29,121 bases of DNA, taken from NCBI GenBank assembly GCA_900546315.1, contig URCP01000027.1:1-29121 (forward strand). The letters are read 5' to 3'. The translations under genes were made by a program, and so were the position numbers. This document shows positions 6,537 through 15,144 of this stretch, piece by piece. Within the stretch, counting starts at the first letter, position 1, and each line of letters begins with the position of its first letter. This stretch comes from an uncultured Eubacteriales bacterium. GTDB lineage: Bacteria > Bacillota > Clostridia > Oscillospirales > CAG-272. The notes under the pieces are model-generated. The model searched no databases and was not told the origin of the DNA. It was given only the letters and a program-made list of their open reading frames with translations.

Positions 6537-8903
6537 TTATGAAAATGTGTCGTCGACCGGTATTCCCGGTATCAGCGTACCGCTGTCCTGCTGTCCGCCG
6601 CTTCCGGCGTATCCGCCCGCGATGTAGCCAGAGCTTCCGGTGAAGCTGCCGGTCGGGGCGAACTCCTTCGCGAGACTGTCAATATCCGGCTCCGGCGCGG
6701 CGTAGGAATTTCCGCCGCTTCTCGGAACGCCGTCAAAATCGAGTTTTGTTCCGTTTCCCTCGAGCTTTATTCTCGCGGAAAAGGCGTTTCCCCTCTTCGA
6801 TACAAAGCCGTCGAGAATGTCCGTCTGCCCGTCACAAAGCAGCTTTCTGACCTCATCGGTCTTCAGCGGTCTGCCGCATACCGGGCTGTAGATCCGGAAC
6901 TTGCAGCCTTTTTTCCACTCGGAGCAGCCGTAGCCGTACCTTCCGCGGATGACCTTCCCGCCGCAGAGGGGACACTTTCCGACTTCGTCGCCGGCGAACC
7001 CGTCGCCGCTCTCGCGATCGATCCGGAAAACCTCGGATATCTCATTTTCCGTGACAGAAGTCGAATCCGCTATCGTCATCTCGCCGCGATAGACCTTCTT
7101 GAGCGCCTTTCCGAGCTCGGCGGTCTTGTACTTGTCCATGCCGATGTGCATGCGCGACAGAGACTCTACGAGATATTCTCCCGCCGGGAGTATCGTGTAG
7201 ACGTCCTTTTTCAGCTCGATATAGCCGCTCTTTCTCGCGTTGTCTATGATCGACGTGCGGGTCGCCTCGGTGCCCAGCTCAAGCCCCTCGAACATGGCGC
7301 GGTACTCGGCGGCTTCCTCCGCGGAGCCGGTGTCGTTTTCGGTGTTCTCGTCGTCTTCGGCGTCCTGCTTCTGCTTTCCTTTTTTCGCCAGCTCCTCGCG
7401 GAACGGATTCTTCAGGTAATTGTTCAGCGTCTCGATCGTGTAGTGCTTCGGCGGGGTCGTCTCTTTCTCGCACGGCGCGAACGCGATATTGACGTTGTCG
7501 TCCTTCGAAAGACGCGGGAGCACCTTGTCCTTCGCCGTGTAGTCGTCATATTTCGTCCATCCGGGCTCGAGTATCACCATGCCCTTAAGGACAAAGTCCT
7601 CCAGCCCCGGCTCGCCGCGCTTGCCGACGCGGATTGTCAGCTCGGTTCTGTCGACTATACAGTCCTTCGCGCAGAAGACCGCCGCGAAACGGCGTATCAC
7701 CGCGCCGTAGACCTTTGCCTCGTCCGGTGAAAGCTTCGATTTGTCCGGCATCTTCGTCGTCGGCGTCAGCGCGGAGTGGGACTCTATCTTCGTGTCGTCG
7801 AATATGCTCTTGTAGTCCTTGAATTTCACCGGATAGCCAAGCCTCCCGACAGCGTCCAGAACCTTCTTCACCTTGTCCTTCTCCGCCGTCGCGAGATATT
7901 CCGAGTTCGTTCTCGGATAGGTCACATAGCCCTTCTCATACAGCCCCTGAAGCACCTCAAGGCTCTTCGGCATAGGCATCTTGAACTTTTTTCCGAGAAA
8001 GCTCTGAAGCTTCGTCAGCGACCAGAGCTTGCCGGGGTTCAGGCGATCCTTCTTCCGCTTCACGTCGACCACGTACGCTCCGGCGGCGTTGTATTCAGCG
8101 CACTTTCTGCCCGCCTTCGCCATCTCGTCCGCGTCGAATCTGAGCTTCGAGACAAGCTCGACCGTCTCGCCGTTCGTCTTCTCCTTCGACGCTATCGTGT
8201 AGTATTTCTCCGGCTTGAAATTGCGTATCAGCATGTCGCGGTCATATATTGCCTTGACGATCGGAACGATGACCCGCCCGACGCGCAGCAGCGTCCCGGT
8301 TTTCAGCGTCGCGAACCGCGTCAGGTTGACGCCGTACAGCCAGTCGGTGTATGTCCGCGCGAAGCCCTCGTCGGCGAGGTTGTCATACTCGCTCTCGTCT
8401 TTCAGTTCCGAGACGGCAGCGCGTATCGTCTCCGGCGTCTGATCCGGCAGCCACAGGCGGCAGAGCCGCTTCCCGCCGCAATTTCCGCGCGAGAGCGTGT
8501 CCGTGCCGAAAGACTTCATGATACAGAGCCTGACGATTATCTCGCCCTCGCGGTCGGAGTCTCCGGCGTTGACTATCGTGTCGACGTCCGGTCGGTTGCA
8601 GAGCGAGCGTATCACTCCGAACTGCCGCTCGACGCCTCTGTCCGACGCGTTCGCCGGACGCTTCAGCTGATAGTCGAACTTCTCCGGGAAGCACGGCAGA
8701 CCTTCCATCGTCCACCTTGTCTTCCCGCCGGTGTCCTTCCCCTGATAATGCTCAACATCCGCGAGCGAGAAGAGATGCCCGAAAGCCCACGTCACGATGA
8801 AATTCCCGACCTGAATGTACTCCGCGCCCCGCGTCGGGGTTCCGCCTATCGCGGCGGCTATATTGCGCGCGAGAGATGGTTTTTCCGCGATTATCAGTAT
8901 CAT
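6537..8903 (-). CDS. topB: DNA topoisomerase III (type IA)
   Basis: A type IA topoisomerase that passes single strands through a transient break; helps resolve replication and recombination intermediates. 788 residues. The TOPRIM domain starts at the N-terminus (IIAEKPSLA with E7; NAGDSDREGE with D115, D117, E119). The active-site Tyr is Y329 in VTYPRTNSEYL. The C-terminus (about 645-740) carries one CxxCGG zinc finger (CPLCGGKVIRGRYGYGCSEW) and a second truncated repeat. An acidic insert (QDAEDDENTENDTGSAEEAAE) lies at about 515-540. Its ATG is 1 nt past the stop of the AEC gene, so it is the last gene of the capA-like/AEC/topB operon. RecQ or a conjugative element, common partners of topB copies, are not seen here. 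Confidence 0.95.
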   Translation of the reverse strand: MILIIAEKPSLARNIAAAIGGTPTRGAEYIQVGNFIVTWAFGHLFSLADVEHYQGKDTGGKTRWTMEGLPCFPEKFDYQLKRPANASDRGVERQFGVIRSLCNRPDVDTIVNAGDSDREGEIIVRLCIMKSFGTDTLSRGNCGGKRLCRLWLPDQTPETIRAAVSELKDESEYDNLADEGFARTYTDWLYGVNLTRFATLKTGTLLRVGRVIVPIVKAIYDRDMLIRNFKPEKYYTIASKEKTNGETVELVSKLRFDADEMAKAGRKCAEYNAAGAYVVDVKRKKDRLNPGKLWSLTKLQSFLGKKFKMPMPKSLEVLQGLYEKGYVTYPRTNSEYLATAEKDKVKKVLDAVGRLGYPVKFKDYKSIFDDTKIESHSALTPTTKMPDKSKLSPDEAKVYGAVIRRFAAVFCAKDCIVDRTELTIRVGKRGEPGLEDFVLKGMVILEPGWTKYDDYTAKDKVLPRLSKDDNVNIAFAPCEKETTPPKHYTIETLNNYLKNPFREELAKKGKQKQDAEDDENTENDTGSAEEAAEYRAMFEGLELGTEATRTSIIDNARKSGYIELKKDVYTILPAGEYLVESLSRMHIGMDKYKTAELGKALKKVYRGEMTIADSTSVTENEISEVFRIDRESGDGFAGDEVGKCPLCGGKVIRGRYGYGCSEWKKGCKFRIYSPVCGRPLKTDEVRKLLCDGQTDILDGFVSKRGNAFSARIKLEGNGTKLDFDGVPRSGGNSYAAPEPDIDSLAKEFAPTGSFTGSSGYIAGGYAGSGGQQDSGTLIPGIPVDDTFS

Positions 8904-8904
8904 G

Positions 8905-9864
8905 TCATATAAGCCCCGCTGTACGAAGTATGAAGATTCCGGCGAACATCGTGAACAGGCTCATCAGCGTCGATATCAGAAGTATCTGCGACGCGAGCTC
9001 ATGATCCGACTTCATCTGCTTTGCCATTATGTAGCTCGAGACCGCCGCCGGACCGCCGAAAACGATGAACACACACCCGAGCGAAGTTCCAGTGAAACCT
9101 AACGCCATAGCCGCGAAAACCGCCAGCGCCGGAACGACGACAGTCTTGCAGACAGACGAGGCCACCGCGAGCCCGACACGCCCGTGAAGGCTCTCAAGCC
9201 TGAAGTTCGCTCCGAGACTGATGAGCGCGAGCGGCATCGACATATCCGAAAGATAGCCGAGCGAGCGCGACATGAGCACCGGCATCGAAAGACCCGTCAG
9301 CCGCCATACAAGCGCCAGCACAATCGAGATGATCAGCGGGTTTGTCGCGACCGTCTTCACTATCCGCTTAGCGAGCGCCGCGGGCGACAGCTTCGCGTCA
9401 GCCGGCGCGTAGACACTCAGTATGACGACCGCGAACACATTGAACAGCGTGACTATGAACGGAAGTATCATAGCGAGCGTCGCCGTCCCGTCGTCCCCGA
9501 ACATATTTTTCGCGAGAGTCATGCCGAGTATAGCCGCGTTCGAGCGGTAGACACCCTGTATGAACGCCCCGCGCTTCGCGTTGTCCTTCACAAGCAGCGG
9601 TACGAGAACGCACGGTATGAGGAAAGACGCCGTCACCGCCGCGACGCAGAATACGATGAGCTTCACGTTGAGGATATCCCCGGTCTGTGCCGTCGCGATA
9701 TCGACAAACAGCAGACACGGCAGGCATATCTTGAACACCAGCCGGTCGCAGACCTCGAGAAAATCCGCGTTTAGAAACTTCACCTTCATAAGTATCGCGC
9801 CCAGAGCGACTATGATGAATATCGGAGCTATGATATTCAGACTGTAAATAAAGCTGTCAAGCAA
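8905..9864 (-). CDS. AEC (auxin efflux carrier) family transporter
   Basis: An integral membrane carrier of about 10 segments, 319 residues, usual length for bacterial AEC proteins that move organic acids such as malate, or amino acids. Typical features are the N-terminal IIAPIFIIVALGAIL, GVYRSNAAILGM (family motif with Asn) and the repeat-like second half beginning near residue 165 with PLIISIVLAL and later FGGPAAVSSYIMAKQM. The start codon is TTG at 9864, supported by a very strong site GAAGGAAGGG (9880-9871) 6 nt upstream; no ATG is close. It lies 25 bp after the CapA-like gene and 1 nt before topB. Substrate cannot be predicted. Confidence 0.9.
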   Translation of the reverse strand: MLDSFIYSLNIIAPIFIIVALGAILMKVKFLNADFLEVCDRLVFKICLPCLLFVDIATAQTGDILNVKLIVFCVAAVTASFLIPCVLVPLLVKDNAKRGAFIQGVYRSNAAILGMTLAKNMFGDDGTATLAMILPFIVTLFNVFAVVILSVYAPADAKLSPAALAKRIVKTVATNPLIISIVLALVWRLTGLSMPVLMSRSLGYLSDMSMPLALISLGANFRLESLHGRVGLAVASSVCKTVVVPALAVFAAMALGFTGTSLGCVFIVFGGPAAVSSYIMAKQMKSDHELASQILLISTLMSLFTMFAGIFILRTAGLI

Positions 9865-9889
9865 ACAAAACCCTTCCTTCAGCGCGCGG

Positions 9890-11212
9890 CTATTTCATGA
9901 AATCCGGCAGGAACTCGTCGGATACCGCTTTCTTAACGAGTTTGTCAATATAATCAAGCGAAAACGTCTTGTCCTTCCCGTAGTTGACCGTCCCGTGCGC
10001 CGCGGCGAGCTCCTTGGTGTAATCCTTCAGAAGATATACCTGAAGACCGAGGCGCTCCTTGTTGTAATGCGTGACGACCGGATTCATGACCGGATTCTCG
10101 ATACGGCATCCAGACGAGTCCTTCACGACGTCGAACGACATTATCCCGCCGACCATCGTATAGTTCTCGTACTGCGTAGATATGAGATTTCCGAGGGAAT
10201 AGATGACAAGCGTGCGGCTGCCGTCCGGGTTCGCGTGCCACTCGACCGGCTGGAGAGTGTGCGAGTGCATTCCGATTATCGCGTCCGCGCCAGCCTCTGA
10301 GATCGTCTTAGCGAGCGATTTCTGCTCGTCAGTGACAACCGTCGAGCCGTCGGTTCCCCAGTGCATCACGACGAAGACCATATCGGCGAGATTCTTCGCC
10401 TTCCCGATCATCCGCGTTATCTCCGCCGAGTCGATGAGCGGAATATATATCTTACTCGACGCGGGGAGAGTCATGCCGTTCAGTCCGTATGTGTAGGTAA
10501 GAAAAGCGATCTTTATCCCGTTCTTCTCGACGACGCGGATATTCTCGTAATCATCCTTGTCGTAATACCCTCCGAGGAGCGTAACCGGCTGAGAGTTCCA
10601 GAAATCAATGTGACCTTTCAGCCCCGCTTCCTTCTTGTCGAGCATATGATTGGTCGCGATATTGACGATGTCGAACCCGAGATCGACAAGCGCCTTCCCC
10701 GCCGCCTGCGGACCGTTGAAGTTCGGGTAGCCAGAGATGCCGAGCTCATCACCGCCGAGCGGCGTCTCCTGATTCACGAAAGCGAGGTCCGCACTCTTCA
10801 CGAAATCCGCGATGTCGGTGTACATATCGATGAAGTCATAATCCTGCCCGTCCTTCGCGCGGTTTCTCGCGTCTGTGTAGACGTTCTCATGAATTATGTT
10901 GTCTCCGGCGGCTATGAAATGTATCACTCCGTCTGACGGCTGAACCGAAGCATTTCCAGACGCAGTTGTGTCCGCCGCTGTTGTGACCGCTGCTGTCGTA
11001 CCCGCCGTGGTTCCGGTCGTTCCGGCATTTCCGGACGTGACCGCATTTGTATCCGACGGCGTCTGATCCGCGCCGGGAGCGACGATACGCGTGACGTCAG
11101 GGTCGGTGCCCTCTATGACAGTGTCACTTATCCTCGGCGTGCCGCACCCCACGAGCGTCAGAGCGGAAAACAGCGCCGCCGAAAAAAGCGAAATTACCTT
11201 TTTATATCTCAT
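9890..11212 (-). CDS. CapA-family lipoprotein (poly-gamma-glutamate capsule/PGA_cap domain)
   Basis: 440 residues. A lipoprotein signal peptide (basic MRYKK, hydrophobic core, lipobox LVGC with C23) anchors it outside the membrane. A Thr/Ala/Gly-rich, low-complexity linker (about 45-92) is followed by a PGA_cap metallophosphoesterase-like domain: FIAAGDNIIHENV, VNQETPLGG, GFDIVNIATNHMLD, VVMHWGTD, GMHSHTLQPVEW and YSLGNLIS. Family members are linked to poly-gamma-glutamate, but most Clostridia copies stand without capB/capC, as here, so a capsule role is not shown. AAGGA lies 8 nt before ATG 11212; stop is TAG. First gene of the operon, with a strong promoter at 11254-11282. Confidence 0.9.
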   Translation of the reverse strand: MRYKKVISLFSAALFSALTLVGCGTPRISDTVIEGTDPDVTRIVAPGADQTPSDTNAVTSGNAGTTGTTAGTTAAVTTAADTTASGNASVQPSDGVIHFIAAGDNIIHENVYTDARNRAKDGQDYDFIDMYTDIADFVKSADLAFVNQETPLGGDELGISGYPNFNGPQAAGKALVDLGFDIVNIATNHMLDKKEAGLKGHIDFWNSQPVTLLGGYYDKDDYENIRVVEKNGIKIAFLTYTYGLNGMTLPASSKIYIPLIDSAEITRMIGKAKNLADMVFVVMHWGTDGSTVVTDEQKSLAKTISEAGADAIIGMHSHTLQPVEWHANPDGSRTLVIYSLGNLISTQYENYTMVGGIMSFDVVKDSSGCRIENPVMNPVVTHYNKERLGLQVYLLKDYTKELAAAHGTVNYGKDKTFSLDYIDKLVKKAVSDEFLPDFMK

Positions 11213-11253
11213 TTAACAAATCCTTGAATCCTTACAGAATTTTCATTACAAAT

Positions 11254-11282
11254 ATTATACCGCAGATTCACTTCGATGTCAA
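11254..11282 (-). promoter_or_regulatory. Consensus sigma-A promoter of the CapA-like/AEC/topB operon
   Basis: On the minus strand TTGACA (11282-11277), a 17-nt spacer and TATAAT (11259-11254): perfect consensus. Predicted start near 11247, a leader of about 35 nt. Confidence 0.88.
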
Positions 11283-11310
11283 CCGTTTTTTAATTAAGTT
11301 TTCGCGGCGC

Positions 11311-11344
11311 AAAAAAGCGAACGGAGCGCATCCGTTCACTTTTT
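11311..11344 (-). terminator. Intrinsic terminator after the GNAT-like gene
   Basis: On the minus strand the arms GTGAACGGA and TCCGTTCGC (11339-11331 and 11325-11317; 9 pairs with one G-T) enclose a 5-nt loop and are followed by six T (11316-11311). A plus-strand T run (11340-11344) would also allow weak function in the other direction. It closes the long lon-to-GNAT series and lies just upstream of the next promoter. Confidence 0.82.
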
Positions 11345-11349
11345 CGTTA

Positions 11350-11754
11350 TTATTCGGCGCTTGATGCCTTGCCGTGCTCGCAAGGATGGTCGAAGAAGCC
11401 GGTGAGATCGGCGAACATCCCGCCGTCCCTCTCGATGAACCCGAGCCGCCTCGCGAAATTCTTCGACGGCTCGACTTTCTCGTCGTACCACACCTCATGC
11501 GTCCCGGAGAGGTCGATAAAATTCATCGTCTGACGACCCATGATGAAGAGCGCGTTCGCGTCGTCGGTCCCCGGCGCACCCCTCAGAGCGAATATGTGTC
11601 CGCCGTCCTCGCGGTAGCCGAACTGGCACACGCCAACGAGCTCGCCGTCGACCCAAGCAGAGTACGCGAGACAGTCCGCGTCGTAATCTATCCCGCATTT
11701 CTTGCAGAGCTTTTCCTGATCTTCTTTTTTCTGTATCGGCTCAACTATAAGCAT
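11350..11754 (-). CDS. Small GNAT-like acetyltransferase (tentative)
   Basis: About 134 residues. The pattern fits a compact GNAT fold: AYSAWVDGELVGVCQFG (beta strands 2-3), a short MGRQTMNFIDLSG helix region and a C-terminal SKNFARRLGFIERDGGMFADL like the terminal motif of GNAT enzymes. The canonical acetyl-CoA loop (Q/RxxGxG/A) is not clear, so the protein may be a degenerate member. It starts either at ATG 11760 (2 nt after GAAAGG) or at ATG 11754 (8 nt); the second is preferred. It follows the pseudouridine synthase by 22 bp and is the last gene before the terminator. Substrate unknown. Confidence 0.65.
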   Translation of the reverse strand: MLIVEPIQKKEDQEKLCKKCGIDYDADCLAYSAWVDGELVGVCQFGYREDGGHIFALRGAPGTDDANALFIMGRQTMNFIDLSGTHEVWYDEKVEPSKNFARRLGFIERDGGMFADLTGFFDHPCEHGKASSAE

Positions 11755-11776
11755 TTCCATGTCCTTTCTTAAGGTG

Positions 11777-12505
11777 TCATTTTATGTCTTTAAGGTAAGC
11801 GACCTGACTTTTTGTCAGGTGTCTCCACTCGCCTGGCTTCAGGTTCGCGAGGCGGAGATCGCCTATCGCGACTCTCGTCAGACGCTTCACCTCGAGACCG
11901 CATATTTCGCACATCTTGCGTATCTGCCGGTTCCTGCCCTCGTACAGCTCCATTCTCAGCACGGTCGAGGGGTGTCTCGGGTCGTCCCGCATCTTTATGA
12001 CCGACGTCGCGACCGGCTGTATTTTGTAGCCGTCTATCACCATCTCGCCGGACAGCTTTTTCACAGTCTCGAGCCCGACCTTTCCGTCGACCTCGACATT
12101 GTATATCTTCGGCACCGAGTGGCGCGGGTGAGTCAGCTTGTTCGCGAGCTCGCCGTCGTTTGTCAGTAGCAGCAGACCGTCAGAGTCCATGTCGAGCCGT
12201 CCGACCGGATAGACGCGCTCTCCGACGCCGTCCACGAGATCGATGACGGTCGGGCGTCCGCGCTCATCCGACGCCGTTGTGACGTATCCGCGCGGCTTGT
12301 TGAGCATGATGTATGTCTTTCTGACAAAGCTCTTTCCGACGACCCTGCCATGGTACTCCACCCTGTCAGTCTCCGGGTCGACCTTTTGTCCGATCTCAGC
12401 CGGTATGCCGTTCACGAGCACGGCTCCGCGCCGTATCTCATCCTCAGCGGCGCGGCGGCTCATCACGCCCGCCTCAGAGAGGTATTTCTGTAGTCTTTCT
12501 GTCAT
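11777..12505 (-). CDS. rluB: rRNA pseudouridine synthase, RluB/RsuA family
   Basis: Isomerises a uridine in rRNA to pseudouridine. 242 residues: an S4 RNA-binding domain (about 1-60, MTERLQKYLSEAGVMSRRAAE), then the catalytic domain with D105 in VGRLDMDSDGLLLLTNDG and the terminal family motif EGRNRQIRKMCEICGLEVKRLTRVAIG. AAGGA lies 7 nt before ATG 12505. In Clostridia and Bacilli this gene often follows the scpA-scpB and spore-protein cluster, as here. 23S specificity (RluB) rather than 16S (RsuA) is inferred from that context; sequence alone does not settle it. Confidence 0.9.
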   Translation of the reverse strand: MTERLQKYLSEAGVMSRRAAEDEIRRGAVLVNGIPAEIGQKVDPETDRVEYHGRVVGKSFVRKTYIMLNKPRGYVTTASDERGRPTVIDLVDGVGERVYPVGRLDMDSDGLLLLTNDGELANKLTHPRHSVPKIYNVEVDGKVGLETVKKLSGEMVIDGYKIQPVATSVIKMRDDPRHPSTVLRMELYEGRNRQIRKMCEICGLEVKRLTRVAIGDLRLANLKPGEWRHLTKSQVAYLKDIK

Positions 12506-12578
12506 TATCTATCCTTTTGCGCACAGACGGCGCGTCAATATGTAGGCGCGGCGGCAGAACGCCGTCACGCACAGATCA

Positions 12579-13715
12579 TCACCCGAAAAGCCTTCCGAGC
12601 AGACCCTTTTTCTCGTAGCTGATTCTCGGCGCGTCCTCATCGGAATACAGCGCGACCTCACCGAGCGTTATCTCGTTTCCGCTCCCGTCGTCGGCGACGA
12701 AGCGTATCTTACCAACCATCTGTCCTTCCGCCACCGGCGCCCACAGATATCTCGGGAGCTCGACGATGCGCCTGACTTCGCCGACCGTAGTAGGGACGCA
12801 CACGGTAAGCCCGTCCGTGTTGCGGATCGAAACCGTGTGCCTTTCGCATCCGATGCAGGGCTGAATAAAAACCGACTCGCCAGGGCGTATCAGCTCGCGC
12901 GACTCATATTTCGTGAACCCGAAGTCAAGCATCGCCGTATGATCCCGCCAGTCGTCCGGAGCGTTCAGCGTCACCGCCACGAGCGTCACGCCGTTCCTCT
13001 CCGCCGCGGAGACGAGACATCTTCCGCTCCGCTTCGTATACCCGGTCTTGACGCCGATCGCGCCATCGTAGAGCCGGAGCATCTTGTTGTGATTCAGAAG
13101 ATACCGCGTCTCGTCGCCGACGGTTATATTGTGCCTGTAGGTCGAGACTATCTCGCGGAACCTCGGGTTCGACAAAGCGTGAGCAGCAAGCTTCGCGAGG
13201 TCGCGCGCCGTCGTGTAATGCTCCTCGTTGTCGAGCCCGTGCGGATTTGTGAAATGCGTGTTTTCGAGCCCTATCTCCTTCGCTTTCGCGTTCATCAGCT
13301 CGGCGAAGGCGTCGACCGAGCCCGCGACATTTATCGCTATAGCCGCGGCGGCGTCGTTCGCGCTCTCGAGCATCAGCGCCCAGACGAGGTCGTCAAGGCT
13401 CAGCCTGTCACCCGTCTCGAGATATACCGACGAGCCCTCAATCCCGACAGCCCCGCTCGGAACGGTCACCTCACGCGAGGTGTCCCCCGCCTCGAGGGCG
13501 ACGAGCGCTGTCATTATTTTCGTCGTGCTCGCCATAGGGCGCCTTGTGTCGGCGTCCTTCACAAATATGACGTTCCCGCCAGACGCTTCGATCACTATCG
13601 CCGATTCAGCGCTGACACGCGGGCAGATGTCCTCCGCGAAAATTCCGCGCGTGAGAAGGCAGACAGACATGACCGCCGCCCCCGCGCGCGATATTAATTT
13701 ATGAAAATCCGGCAT
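12579..13715 (-). CDS. D-alanyl-D-alanine carboxypeptidase (S11, DacF-like)
   Basis: Removes the terminal D-Ala from peptidoglycan stem peptides; exported. 378 residues with a signal peptide (about 1-28, ending near IFAED). The three penicillin-binding motifs are present: SxxK as S63-K66 in MASTTKIMTA, SxN as S118-N120 in LESANDAAA, and KTG at 223-225 in GVKTGYTKRSGRCL. A C-terminal beta domain follows (about 275-370). No clear C-terminal amphipathic membrane anchor is visible, so attachment may be by an uncleaved signal. Position next to gerW and the segregation genes matches the dacF neighbourhood of spore formers, suggesting a sporulation or general trimming role. GAAAGG lies 12 nt before ATG 13715. 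Confidence 0.93.
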   Translation of the reverse strand: MPDFHKLISRAGAAVMSVCLLTRGIFAEDICPRVSAESAIVIEASGGNVIFVKDADTRRPMASTTKIMTALVALEAGDTSREVTVPSGAVGIEGSSVYLETGDRLSLDDLVWALMLESANDAAAAIAINVAGSVDAFAELMNAKAKEIGLENTHFTNPHGLDNEEHYTTARDLAKLAAHALSNPRFREIVSTYRHNITVGDETRYLLNHNKMLRLYDGAIGVKTGYTKRSGRCLVSAAERNGVTLVAVTLNAPDDWRDHTAMLDFGFTKYESRELIRPGESVFIQPCIGCERHTVSIRNTDGLTVCVPTTVGEVRRIVELPRYLWAPVAEGQMVGKIRFVADDGSGNEITLGEVALYSDEDAPRISYEKKGLLGRLFG

Positions 13716-13837
13716 TACCGATTACATCCTTTCAAAAACGAACTGCAATGATATTTTCCCACGAGACTATCAGAGAATACCACGCAAATAATGTAATCGC
13801 TTTGCGCCTTTATTTTCTTTTTCCGGAAGAAAACGGT

Positions 13838-14335
13838 TTATTCCCCGTCTTTTTCCTTTTCTTCGTTATTTTCGTCTTTTGCTGTGTCTTTCGTTTCAGC
13901 TTTCTTGTCAGAGCCTTTGCGAAATATGTCGGCGATCTTTGAGATCACCTCCGGCGACTTCTCGACGAGATTTGAGATCGACTCGAACTTGTCCGCCTCG
14001 GGCGTCGCGAGACCGACATTCAGAAGGTCGACGTGTCCGTCCGCGCCGACGACGAGGAAGCCCACCGGCTGGACAGTGACGCCGGTTCCGCCGCCTCCGC
14101 CGAAATTCGTCGTGAGACCGCTGTTCTGCGGACTGTTCTGCGCCTTTCTCGCCATGTTCTTTCCGAGGTAGTCGAGTCCGCCGGACGCGAAGCCTACCAT
14201 CACCTTCGATACCGGAATGATCGTCGTCCCGTTCGGGGTGGTTATCGGCGTGCCGATTATTGTGTTCGCGTCAACGACCTGCTTTATCTGTTCGAGCGAC
14301 GCCTGGATTATTTCGGTGAGCTTGTTCTCTGCCAT
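13838..14335 (-). CDS. gerW: GerW-family sporulation protein (YtfJ)
   Basis: 165 residues. Matches the YtfJ/GerW family by the N-terminal helix with GTPITTPNGTTIIPVSKVMVGFASGG, the glycine run FGGGGGTGVTVQPVGFLVV and the LLNVG segment. In Bacillus the product is made in the forespore and is needed for proper spore germination. A Lys/Glu/Asp-rich tail of about 30 residues (KKAETKDTAKDENNEEKEKDGE) extends the usual domain. Start: ATG 14335 has AAGGGAGAT 7 nt upstream, and it overlaps the end of the DUF2953 gene by 65 nt, so the two are translationally coupled. This is the best indicator in the window that the organism forms spores. Confidence 0.92.
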   Translation of the reverse strand: MAENKLTEIIQASLEQIKQVVDANTIIGTPITTPNGTTIIPVSKVMVGFASGGLDYLGKNMARKAQNSPQNSGLTTNFGGGGGTGVTVQPVGFLVVGADGHVDLLNVGLATPEADKFESISNLVEKSPEVISKIADIFRKGSDKKAETKDTAKDENNEEKEKDGE

Positions 14336-15098
14336 TTTTTTGATCTCCCTTTTTATTTGTATTTATTCGGTCAGGTGTATGACCGGAATTTTCATCGTTA
14401 TCCGTTTCGTCCTCTTTCAGGTATTCGAGGGCGGCGCGGAAGAGTATGTCTGTCATCTGCCATACCCTCAGTGAGAAGCCGAGCTTTACCTCGACCTCCG
14501 GCTCCGTCTTCGTGAAATCTGTGCCGACCGACAGAACGCTTTTTCTGTGTGTGTGAAGGTTCCCGGTCGAGACAAGCAGAGCCCACAGGTTCTGCACCGC
14601 GCCGATGACAACACCGTAAGTTACCGCGGTACGCGCGGCGTCCTCAGACGCGACTGTTATCCGGAGCGTGTGGAAGTCTATCCGAAGGTGTTTTCCGAGC
14701 CGCGTGATGAAGACCTTCGCGACGCGCGTGATCTTTTCTATCAGCCCGCCGAGGTCAGTCTCTTCCTCTGTTTTTTCCGCCGTTGAAGTCTGTTTTTCCG
14801 CGGCTTTTCCGGGCTTTTTCTTCTCCCCGTGAAGCTTCGCGAGGGATGATCTTATCTTTCCGACGAAGTTCTTCGCTTCGTACGCGCCGTCATTCTCCGC
14901 GAGCTTTTTTCTGTAGTTCTCAAGCGACCAGTCTTTCAGCTTCAGGCGCTCGTCCTTCTTCGGTATAAGGCGCATACGGAACAAACCGACATAAAGCGTC
15001 AGTCGCAGGTCGTCCGGCGCCTCCACAACGACCTTCACGCGCAGGAAGAGTATCAGCAGAATTATCCCGGCTATCGCCGCGAGAATTATTTTCCACAT
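14271..15098 (-). CDS. DUF2953 protein (YtfI-like), N-terminal membrane anchor
   Basis: 275 residues: one N-terminal membrane segment (about 3-20), then a soluble DUF2953-like part with LRLTLYVGLFRMRLIPKKD near the start and DFHTLRITVASEDAARTAVTYGVVIGAVQNLW in the centre. In Bacillus the neighbour pair ytfI-ytfJ corresponds to this gene and gerW; the molecular function is not known. A Lys/Glu-rich insert lies at about 90-115, and the last 40 residues (after EYLKEDETDNDENSG) are hydrophilic and read through the start of gerW in another frame. AGGAGG lies 7 nt before ATG 15098, 46 bp after scpB. Confidence 0.85.
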   Translation of the reverse strand: MWKIILAAIAGIILLILFLRVKVVVEAPDDLRLTLYVGLFRMRLIPKKDERLKLKDWSLENYRKKLAENDGAYEAKNFVGKIRSSLAKLHGEKKKPGKAAEKQTSTAEKTEEETDLGGLIEKITRVAKVFITRLGKHLRIDFHTLRITVASEDAARTAVTYGVVIGAVQNLWALLVSTGNLHTHRKSVLSVGTDFTKTEPEVEVKLGFSLRVWQMTDILFRAALEYLKEDETDNDENSGHTPDRINTNKKGDQKNGREQAHRNNPGVARTDKAGR

Positions 15099-15144
15099 GC
15101 CATGCCCTCCTGCAATAATATATTATCGTCAATTTCGCGCGGTT

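Noticed and set aside
7776..8912. 378-codon plus-strand frame opposite topB
   Set aside because: Same codon-mirror effect; topB is complete and recognisable.
9890..11212. Capsule (poly-gamma-glutamate) locus
   Set aside because: Only a CapA-like lipoprotein is present; no capB or capC ligase genes adjoin it.
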